Below are positions 1 through 7,172 of a stretch of DNA of 64,000 bases, in pieces. A program made the translations under genes and the position numbers. Origin of the DNA: Bacteroidaceae bacterium (GTDB lineage Bacteria > Bacteroidota > Bacteroidia > Bacteroidales > Bacteroidaceae); the NCBI GenBank assembly GCA_024398635.1, contig JAKSIV010000006.1, forward strand, positions 1 through 64,000. Direction: 5' to 3'. The notes beneath the pieces were generated by a model, which did no database searches, was not told where the DNA came from, and was given only the letters and a program-made list of their open reading frames with translations. Position 1 is the stretch's first letter, and each line of letters begins with the position of its first letter.

Positions 1-27
1 CGTGACTCAGCCCAGATTGAGAGAATA

Positions 28-260
28 TCAAAGGGGCTTGACTGATATGCATCCCATCTCAATCAGCCAGTCGGGCCGGCACACAGGAGCGAGAGTGATG
101 AGGTATGGGATGTCCGGGAATCTCTCTGCGAAGAGAGCGGCGACTATCAGATAGTCTTGCTCGTTCTGAGGTAAACCAGAATCTGTTTAACATATTGCCA
201 TCCTGAGCCGGCTTCTTTTAGCAGCACTTCCACGTTCTCGAACATTCTATGTGCCTGCTT
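28..260 (-). pseudogene. Rid-family (RidA/YjgF-like) hydrolase remnant, frameshifted and truncated
   Basis: Read on the minus strand, two overlapping frames together give one recognisable Rid-family C-terminal half. The first, from about 260 down to 170, encodes RMFENVEVLLKEAG and then VKQILVYLR. The second, ending at the TGA at 28-30, encodes EQDYLIV, FAERFPDIP and APVCRPDWLIEM. The change of frame near 170-175 looks like a one-base deletion, because the two pieces join naturally after VYLR. The N-terminal half is missing: beyond about 260 the sequence becomes IS21 istB. RidA enzymes deaminate reactive enamine/imine intermediates; this copy cannot be functional. Family assignment is from memory of the conserved C-terminal motif, and a sequencing error could explain the frameshift but not the truncation. 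Confidence 0.6.
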
Positions 261-712
261 CACTAGACAGAGCGGAGAATGTCCTCATTGATGGTAAAAC
301 AGGCTGCGGAAAGTCCTTCCTTGCCTGTGCTCTCGGCCGGCAGGCCTGCTTTATGGGGCACAGAGTGGAATACTTCTCAATGAACAAGTTCATCGAGCGC
401 ATCGCGCTCGCTAAACTTGACGGGAGTATGTTGAAAGTGGTCAATCACATTGAACACAATGACCTTGTCATCTTCGATGACTTCGGCTTGCAGCCGCTCG
501 ATAACAACTCGCGGCTGGCTCTTCTCCAGATCCTGGAAGACTGCTATCAGCGGAAGTCGGTGATTGTGACTTCACAACTTCCCGTATCAAAATGGTATGA
601 TTACATCAACGAACCAACAATCGCAGATGCAATAATGGACAGGCTCACGGCCGGGGGCGTTCACAGAATCGAACTGAAAGGTGAGTCCCTGCGTCGGAAA
701 ATCCAAAAATAA
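251..712 (+). pseudogene. istB: IstB-like ATP-binding protein, N-terminally truncated
   Basis: The 153-residue frame matches the AAA+ ATPase part of IS21 IstB, the helper that assembles the IstA transposase on target DNA. A Walker A motif (GKTGCGKS, residues 15-22) and a Walker B segment (LVIFDDFGL, residues 72-80) are intact, and the C-terminus (DAIMDRLTAGGVHRIEL, then SLRRK) is normal for the family. Full-length IstB is about 240-260 residues; here the N-terminal region of roughly 90-100 residues is absent. The only start is a GTG at 251, which lies at the junction with the Rid-family remnant, so it is not the native start. Probably a non-functional fragment. Confidence 0.7.
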
Positions 713-752
713 ACTTAACTTTGCAGTACCTCATCGCAACCACTTCTGAGGT

Positions 753-824
753 GGTACATTTGATTGCGCTACGGGCGGTACATTCCATTCCGCTACAAGA
801 GGTACATTTATCCCGCTATTGGCA
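753..824 (+). repeat. Three tandem 24-bp repeats, IS21 right terminus
   Basis: The octamer GGTACATT occurs at 753, 777 and 801, exactly 24 bases apart, and each copy is followed by an ATT(G/C)CGCTA-like block (the third reads ATCCCGCTATT). Three direct copies just after istB match the known architecture of IS21 ends, which carry several repeated transposase-binding sites. Downstream, 825-971 holds no gene that I can support; it contains short repeats (AAAACCGCACAC then AAAACTGCACAC around 940-960) and then the end of the next minus-strand gene. Confidence 0.7.
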
Positions 825-971
825 GATTATTTGTACAAATTGGTTTGAAACTCATGGATTATTATAACTGTCCTATATCTCTATTTGCAACCGCATTCTT
901 GTATGCAATTATTGTTTCCGCATACGAACCTACGAACAAAACCGCACACAAAACTGCACACAAGATTTTGG

Positions 972-2699
972 CTATACCTTCTTTAATCTACTGTATACCA
1001 TATGATTATGCTTTCCATCTTCTGTTTGCACGATCTCGTTTGCAGCTACCAATTCTGCAAACAAACGCGAAACTTTAGAACGATCTTTCTCTGGAAGCTT
1101 TAATAGCTCACGGGCTTCCGCATTGGTTATCGTCTCTATGGAGTCGAGATATCTGAGGATAGCTTCCTTCTGCCTGGCTTTCTCTTGCTTCTTAGACTTC
1201 ACATATTCTATCTTATCGCTCGTGTCCTTCCGCTTGCTGACATGGAGGATATATGAGAGCCCCGAGGTTTTTCCTGTAGTCTCAATGAATTCCAAGGCCT
1301 GAAGCTTATCCAATATAGCCTGCAATCTGTACGTGCCGATGTTAGGCATCAAGGCCAAATCTGACAGCTTAATCTGTCTGTGGTTAACCACTTCTGAAAG
1401 TACAAGGAGCTCATCCAGCTTCATTGGCTTTCCAGTCTGGCTTTCGAACATAAGCGACAATTCAATCAATTTCTCAGTCACCACATCAGACTTGATTCGG
1501 AAAATGACTGAAGTATCTGTTTCTTCCGGTTCCGGCAATGACTTTCCTTTCTTCAGCAAATCTGTGAAAATCTTGTCAAAGCCACTGCCCGCTTTCTCTG
1601 CCAAACCGATTTCCCGCAGGATATCCATGACGTTAGGATTCCGGGGATTGGTTTTACGCAGATAATTATCTGTGGTAACGCCCTCTGGGAATCGTCCAGG
1701 GCTTTCTATCTCAAGATAGCCTCCGTCATCATACTTCCGTATCTCAATTATCTGCTGCCGGCTCAGGTCTCTATGAGCTAGGGCATTGATCAGCAGTTCA
1801 CGGATAACTATTTCGGAATAATCCTCGACATACTCCCTGAACAAGCCGAAGATGTATTCTTTCTGCCGGATTTCTGCCTTCAGCTGAGCGAAACACTCCT
1901 TTGCGACTTCAACGATATTGCCCTTATATTCGTATGGCTTGTACGTCCCGTCCGAGAAATAGTGGATGTATTTCACCTGATAGAACGGCAATTCTCTGAG
2001 GGCCGACTGATTGCCAACAAATAGAATTCCGGTCGTGGTTGGCAAGATGAATTCACCTTCTTCCTTCACCATTCCAAGAGAGTCCAGAAGATCCCCTGTC
2101 TCTTTGTCAAGATATGGACTGTCGGGTGATTTTGCTCCAATCATATCTCGCAATGTTTCCAGTCTTTTGCTGTCCATCCACTCACCTGAGACCTTCCATG
2201 TCTTCTGGTCGTAAACAATCAGCCCCTTCTCGGACATAATTGTTGCCATCTCATACGGTTCTATTGGCCGATTCCCATCATTACTGCGAATTAGGAATTC
2301 ACCTCGACTTGTCCTGTGCATTTGAGGTGAAAATGGTATCTCCAAAACCAGCAAATCTTTGCCTTCGACATTGATCTTATGTGGAATGAGTGTAATGGAT
2401 GGTGAGGTTCGATCCTGTACCTGGTGAATCAAGTCAAATATCTTAGCGTCCTGATACACGAAGTCTTTATTTATCTTCTTGCTTTCATCGACAATGCCAA
2501 TAAACAGGAAGCCACCTTTGTTGTTTGCAAAGGCTACGACATCCCTGGCAAGTTCATCATACTTCGGAGCATAGTTTCTCATAGACTTGCCGAAGGACGC
2601 TTTGTCCTCCAGCTGCTCCTTGAAATCCATGATGTCACATTCTCCCCGTTCGAGGAGATTGTAAAACCATTGCAGACTTAGTTTTGTATATTTCTTCAT
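972..2699 (-). CDS. AlbA_2 (Schlafen-type) / GHKL ATPase domain protein
   Basis: A 575-residue protein with the architecture often annotated as RecG-related ATP-binding protein, although no helicase motor is present. Residues 25-150 form an AlbA_2 (Schlafen AlbA) domain, seen as DFKEQLED, VVAFANNKGG and FLFIGI. Residues about 295-395 resemble the HATPase_c_4 fold (RELLINALAHRD, YLEIESPGRF, AGSGFDKIF). The last 150 residues look like winged-helix segments with a Lys-rich helix. In the family, AlbA_2 domains bind or cut nucleic acid and the C-terminal part gives specificity; the role here is inferred. It is the last gene of the five-gene minus-strand operon, 43 bases after the AAA ATPase gene. 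Cytoplasmic, no signal peptide. Known proteins of this build act as regulators or in phage defence. Confidence 0.8.
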   Translation of the reverse strand: MKKYTKLSLQWFYNLLERGECDIMDFKEQLEDKASFGKSMRNYAPKYDELARDVVAFANNKGGFLFIGIVDESKKINKDFVYQDAKIFDLIHQVQDRTSPSITLIPHKINVEGKDLLVLEIPFSPQMHRTSRGEFLIRSNDGNRPIEPYEMATIMSEKGLIVYDQKTWKVSGEWMDSKRLETLRDMIGAKSPDSPYLDKETGDLLDSLGMVKEEGEFILPTTTGILFVGNQSALRELPFYQVKYIHYFSDGTYKPYEYKGNIVEVAKECFAQLKAEIRQKEYIFGLFREYVEDYSEIVIRELLINALAHRDLSRQQIIEIRKYDDGGYLEIESPGRFPEGVTTDNYLRKTNPRNPNVMDILREIGLAEKAGSGFDKIFTDLLKKGKSLPEPEETDTSVIFRIKSDVVTEKLIELSLMFESQTGKPMKLDELLVLSEVVNHRQIKLSDLALMPNIGTYRLQAILDKLQALEFIETTGKTSGLSYILHVSKRKDTSDKIEYVKSKKQEKARQKEAILRYLDSIETITNAEARELLKLPEKDRSKVSRLFAELVAANEIVQTEDGKHNHMVYSRLKKV

Positions 2700-2742
2700 G
2701 ACTTATTTATCTTGAAGTAAAGCATGCTATTATATGATTGAA

Positions 2743-4353
2743 TCATTCTAAAATGCAAGATTTCAGTTCGTTGTACACAGATGTATCCTCGGTGATTAGT
2801 GGCGCGAGAGTGTCTCTGGCGAATGCTACTGCATCATTGCCACACCTCGTTAATCCTAATTTTCTCTTTATGTTATTCATAATTTCCCCTGAAGCAGATT
2901 TAATATCGTCTTCTGGGTTGCCTCTAGCAATGCTATTTGAGATAGCATTGCGCTTAATCTGTAAACAATCTTCAATCAAATCATGTTTGCCATTTATATC
3001 ACATAGTTTCGTAATAATCTCATCATCATACAGGTAACATTCAATATGCCTTCTAGATAAAACCCTAATACCTCGACTCTTGCAGGATTCCACTTCGGCC
3101 TCACTCTTATCATCTCTATCTATAAGCTTAATAATAGTGGAAGAAGATAGGATGGACCTAACGATACGCATGCTAATATTGTTTGGGTCTTCAATTTCAG
3201 AACATGATCCAATAGAAACGAATTCAACAGTAGGAAATGCTCTTGCAAACAATTGTTTGTATATTGTCGCATCAAAATTGAACCTTTTGCCTAGTTCTGT
3301 TCCGCCTTCACAAAACACGACGGTACTTGGAGCTATCAAATTAGCTAAATCACCAAAAGATAAATCCAGAAACTTCTTCCACAATGTAGAATCAATGGCA
3401 GAAGGTGTTATCACCACAGAAGAATCAAACTCCCTATCAGTAAAATCCAAGAATACCACGCTGTTTGGATCCTTTGATTCAAGCTCTTTAGCCTTCTTGA
3501 GCATACCCATCGAATGCGTCGCAATCCATAGTTGTCCTTGAGGCGGAACAATATTGTACATCTCTTCAAGCAACTTGGATTGAAGGGTTGTGTGCATGTG
3601 AGCCTCTGGTTCGTCAATGCAATATACAGCATTGTTGAAAGCATTCATCTTGATAACTAAATCCAGAATGATATCAAATGCAGACTTCTCACCAGCAGAA
3701 AGATTCTTATAATGAAAATTATGTGAGGCCCCTTTTGTAAAATAGAAACTGCCATTTTGGAGAGGGTCTCCAATATCTGACAACTCGAGGTTATCAAAAA
3801 CTGCCGATAAAGAATGTTTAACTTTTCCTATAAGTTCTTCCCTAATTTGTGCAACACTTTTATCATCATTACTTGGATTGTAAACACCAGCTATAGTTTG
3901 AGCGACAAGTCTTTGATAGTTTTGTGAAACACATGAGTCCGTCTCCATTAAACTGTTAAGTCGAAGTTCTGTTTTGGGATCTTGAAGTCGAGACAAGGAT
4001 TGGGTCGTGAAATCCGGCTCATTTCTATGTGCTGTTCTGAAATAAAAATCTCCTTTTATAGCATCAGCATTATCATTCTGAAGTTCTTTATCATACGCTT
4101 CAATTGAGACACGGTTTTCATACCACCTTTGTCCTGCCTCAGTAACATCGCTAATTTTAACATAAAAGTCCTTATCTCCAGTTGTTCTATAACCTCGCCA
4201 TTTATACCAGTGGTTGAAAGCTTCGAAAATTGAAGTTTTCCCAGAGCCATTCGGTCCCACAAGAATTACTAATTTCGCACTCTGTGGAATGCCTTTTATG
4301 GTAAGGTCTGAGAACCTCTTAAAATTTGTTATCTTAACTTGTTTAATTTTCAT
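2743..4353 (-). CDS. OLD-like AAA ATPase with DUF4435/TOPRIM-like C-terminus
   Basis: A 536-residue ABC/SMC-type ATPase. It shows Walker A (GPNGSGKT, residues 33-40), the signature LSAGEKS (218-224), Walker B (CIDEPE, 245-250) and an H-loop (ATHS, 278-281). After residue 340 comes a separate domain with FCEGGTE (347-353), LIDRDD (410-415) and RRHIECYLYDDE (434-445), the acidic pattern of DUF4435 and related TOPRIM-like domains that suggests metal-dependent nuclease chemistry. Overcoming-lysogenisation (OLD) nucleases and Gabija GajA combine these two modules, so a DNA-sensing nuclease is the leading inference. It starts 9 bases after the Res gene, so it is surely cotranscribed. Base composition is more AT-rich than the surrounding core genes. 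Confidence 0.8.
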   Translation of the reverse strand: MKIKQVKITNFKRFSDLTIKGIPQSAKLVILVGPNGSGKTSIFEAFNHWYKWRGYRTTGDKDFYVKISDVTEAGQRWYENRVSIEAYDKELQNDNADAIKGDFYFRTAHRNEPDFTTQSLSRLQDPKTELRLNSLMETDSCVSQNYQRLVAQTIAGVYNPSNDDKSVAQIREELIGKVKHSLSAVFDNLELSDIGDPLQNGSFYFTKGASHNFHYKNLSAGEKSAFDIILDLVIKMNAFNNAVYCIDEPEAHMHTTLQSKLLEEMYNIVPPQGQLWIATHSMGMLKKAKELESKDPNSVVFLDFTDREFDSSVVITPSAIDSTLWKKFLDLSFGDLANLIAPSTVVFCEGGTELGKRFNFDATIYKQLFARAFPTVEFVSIGSCSEIEDPNNISMRIVRSILSSSTIIKLIDRDDKSEAEVESCKSRGIRVLSRRHIECYLYDDEIITKLCDINGKHDLIEDCLQIKRNAISNSIARGNPEDDIKSASGEIMNNIKRKLGLTRCGNDAVAFARDTLAPLITEDTSVYNELKSCILE

Positions 4354-4362
4354 GCCTTCAAA

Positions 4363-7158
4363 TTATAACCGTTCTAATATATCAAAAAAGCCTTCGGTTT
4401 CAAAGACCGTATCATAATCGGATTCTGTTATGCAGGCCTTGACTTTGTCCCGAACAGCCATCTTGGTAAAGTCGAGACGCAGCATCTTATCGCCAGCTGA
4501 GTTATGGATTTTGCGAAGCATCTGAACGCGGCTGAAAACCGGACATTCTTCAACGTATTTGACTAGGCCCTTAGCCTTGGCAAGGTTGTCCTTCTTATCA
4601 TCACGATGTGGCTCCAGGATTGCGTAGTCATAGTCTCCGTTGGAGTCTTTCCTGACTATAATGAAATCAGGGTACATACGGTGAACTTCATTCCCATACT
4701 CATACGGGATACACAAAGCCCATGGCTTTCGATCCTGATTACGAAGCCAGCAGACAAACTCTGGATTGGACCGTTCTTCTGCAAGGGTGATAGGCTCCCA
4801 TCCTATCAATTTGAATTTAGCCGTACCATCTGAATTCACGAACAAATGGTCTGTACACTCTTCACCATCTTTATCTAAGTCAACATTGATGGTTTCCGGC
4901 AGATGAAAAAGGTGTTTTGACACTGTGCTGCCGTGGGTGACAAGACTATTGTACTGGATTCTGTATTTCTCAGAAATATTCTTAGTCTTTGGACGGTATA
5001 AATCTGCAAGGCGATAGAATTCAAACTTTGCATATTCCATAAGGAGGGCACGCTGATGCTCGTCTGCAGCATACAGAATCACATCATACATCGCAGCATT
5101 TTCATCATCCTCGTCATCATATTTGATTGTATATCGCTTCCCGATCTCTTCTCCGCAAAGCAACGTTTCAGCCTGCTGGAACTGGAAGTTTATACCAGCA
5201 TCAGTTTTCGAGAACAAGTCGGGTCCTTGCTGACTTTCATACATTGCGTTGCCTTTATACAATTCAAAACTGATGGTGTTCAATTGGAATTCAAGAGCTT
5301 TGTCAACCAGTGCATCATATTCACATCTTTCTTTCAGCCCTTCCACGTATTGATGGATCAGCCCGATTACATGATTGCGGACATTGTCAACAGCTTGGCA
5401 AGTGCTGTCCATTCCTGAAAGGAGAGCAAGACGCGCCATATCAAACAATGCTCGGAGATAGTTCTTTGTTTCTGCAACTGTATGAATCTCATATGTCAAG
5501 ATCTCAGCCGTATTGATAGCATCTTTGACCTCTTCATATGGATCAACCACTGGAGTTTCTACGGATTCATCAATGTCTATATCCTGCTCAAGAATAGGCA
5601 AATCTTCCACATGGGCCGGCTGGTCATTTGTAGATGGGTGTTCACTCCATTTACTATTTGAAAGCTGCTCATTGTTGATTTGAGAAGGAACACTCTCCGT
5701 TTGCCTCTGATGCAATCCATTCTCTGTTTGAGATAATTGTGAAGAACCTGATGATGGAATGCTAGGATTATGGTTAACCGGTCTTCGGGCAGACATAACT
5801 ACTGTAGTCTTGTTACCACCTTGCACGGACTGGATATCCGTTGGAAGGGCAGCTCCCTCTTCTTCAGTCAATTTCTTTACGACATCTTCGACTGTCTGTT
5901 CATCGAAATGAGGCAAATACAGATGGACATAATTCAGCGATTCATCCACCTCGATCCGCATTTTGAGCGGAGTGCGTATCATGCGCCCCAGAAGCTGTGC
6001 AATGTAGGTGGCATCCCTCGCTACTCTGTATGACATCATAGCTTCCGCCCTTGGACAATCCCATCCTGTTGAAAGAGCTTCTTTGAAGAATACAATCTTG
6101 ATTTTGCGATCATCATTAATTGCGGAAGGAGCACAATATGGAACCTCAATGCCATTGATAGTCATTGTAGACTGTTCACCAAAGCAATGAACCACCTCAC
6201 CTGACTCAAAAGACTCTCCAGTTCTTTTCTCAATTTCACGAAGGCATTCGTCTAAATCTGTGGCAGATACTTTTCCGTTTACAGCTGGCTCAACTTGAAT
6301 TACGAAAATAGGGCAAACATTGGGGTAATGTTGCTTTTCAGTGTAATTGTACCAATGCAAACACTTATCTTTCCATTCGTCAGCAGCAGCCTGAAGAACG
6401 GCTGTGTTCTTATTAATAACGCTTTCTTCTGGGAAATGTATCTCAATTGTATCTTTCAACAAACCGGAATCACGTACCTCCTTAGCAGATACGACCACCT
6501 TGTTCAGAGCAGACAAACTATGACCGGCAAGTGCATTGAATCGTTCCGGTGTCGCGCTCATACCAATAATGAATGGCAATGATTGTAAGCAATCTGGTTC
6601 ACTACCATTGACGAACTTCTGCATGATAGTGGTTTGATTTGTCTTGGCGCCACGGTGAGCTTCATCAATAATCAAGACCAGATTCTTTCCGTATTCTTCA
6701 ATGGTGTTCTCTATTGTTTCCCATATTGTCCAGTCTCTGCCATCTCCAACACTAGTCATCTTACTGGTCTTGGTCAGTTTTTGGGTATTGAGAAAATAGA
6801 CCTTACCCAATTCCAATTTCTCGCCCCGGAATGATTCATCCAGAGTTCTAAACTGACTAAGAACTAGCTTATCACAGTATGCCATGATCTTTTTCTTACT
6901 CTGCTCATTCAATTCCGGAGAATCGCTTAACCAGATAAAGATTGTTTCAGGGATAGCCGCTACCATTCCTTCATCATCACCGCACATCATGGACTCCATG
7001 AAACTGGCCATCATAATGGTCTTGCCGGCACCAGTAGGGGCGGTAAAAGAAATGATTTGTTTGGCTCCGAAGTGTTGCCAATTCATTTGAGCCATTGCAG
7101 CGGTCCTTCGCAATTCAATAACTCTTTGTTTCTGAAAAGGTTTGAGTTGTATGTTCAT
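4363..7158 (-). CDS. Type III restriction enzyme Res-like DEAD/DEAH helicase
   Basis: A 931-residue superfamily 2 ATPase. Walker A (TAPTGAGKT, 39-47), DEAH (166-169), motif III (SAT, 202-204) and motif VI-type LLGRMIRTP identify the helicase core, and FFKEALSTGWDCPRAEAM is the Res-family hallmark. A Ser/Gln/Pro-rich linker lies near residues 475-545. The C-terminus carries YPDFII then AILEPH (residues about 829-851), which sits where type III Res proteins have a PD-(D/E)xK nuclease; here the last residue is His instead of Lys. It begins 14 bases after the methyltransferase stop, preceded by AAGGACTT. With Mod it should cut unmodified DNA after ATP-dependent translocation. Whether cleavage occurs is not proven. 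Confidence 0.88.
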   Translation of the reverse strand: MNIQLKPFQKQRVIELRRTAAMAQMNWQHFGAKQIISFTAPTGAGKTIMMASFMESMMCGDDEGMVAAIPETIFIWLSDSPELNEQSKKKIMAYCDKLVLSQFRTLDESFRGEKLELGKVYFLNTQKLTKTSKMTSVGDGRDWTIWETIENTIEEYGKNLVLIIDEAHRGAKTNQTTIMQKFVNGSEPDCLQSLPFIIGMSATPERFNALAGHSLSALNKVVVSAKEVRDSGLLKDTIEIHFPEESVINKNTAVLQAAADEWKDKCLHWYNYTEKQHYPNVCPIFVIQVEPAVNGKVSATDLDECLREIEKRTGESFESGEVVHCFGEQSTMTINGIEVPYCAPSAINDDRKIKIVFFKEALSTGWDCPRAEAMMSYRVARDATYIAQLLGRMIRTPLKMRIEVDESLNYVHLYLPHFDEQTVEDVVKKLTEEEGAALPTDIQSVQGGNKTTVVMSARRPVNHNPSIPSSGSSQLSQTENGLHQRQTESVPSQINNEQLSNSKWSEHPSTNDQPAHVEDLPILEQDIDIDESVETPVVDPYEEVKDAINTAEILTYEIHTVAETKNYLRALFDMARLALLSGMDSTCQAVDNVRNHVIGLIHQYVEGLKERCEYDALVDKALEFQLNTISFELYKGNAMYESQQGPDLFSKTDAGINFQFQQAETLLCGEEIGKRYTIKYDDEDDENAAMYDVILYAADEHQRALLMEYAKFEFYRLADLYRPKTKNISEKYRIQYNSLVTHGSTVSKHLFHLPETINVDLDKDGEECTDHLFVNSDGTAKFKLIGWEPITLAEERSNPEFVCWLRNQDRKPWALCIPYEYGNEVHRMYPDFIIVRKDSNGDYDYAILEPHRDDKKDNLAKAKGLVKYVEECPVFSRVQMLRKIHNSAGDKMLRLDFTKMAVRDKVKACITESDYDTVFETEGFFDILERL

Positions 7159-7172
7159 AATTCTGGAAGTCC

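Larger units (their letters stand above)
251..824 (+). mobile_element. IS21-family element remnant (3' end of istB plus right terminus)
   Basis: Only the distal part of an IS21-type element is present: the ATPase-encoding end of istB followed by a repeated right terminus at 753-824. No istA transposase or N-terminal istB half precedes it; sequence before about 260 belongs to a broken Rid-family gene on the other strand. The element is therefore internally deleted or recombined and cannot move alone. The left breakpoint is inferred to lie between about 249 and 275; the right edge is taken as the end of the third terminal repeat, and the true end may lie a few bases beyond. Confidence 0.6.

Noticed and set aside
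753..824. CRISPR array
   Set aside because: Only three 24-bp units in direct contact with no spacers; they match an IS21 terminus.
764..1078. 104-codon plus-strand frame past the IS21 end
   Set aside because: It begins inside the 24-bp terminal repeats and runs into the antisense of the AlbA_2 gene; no family match.
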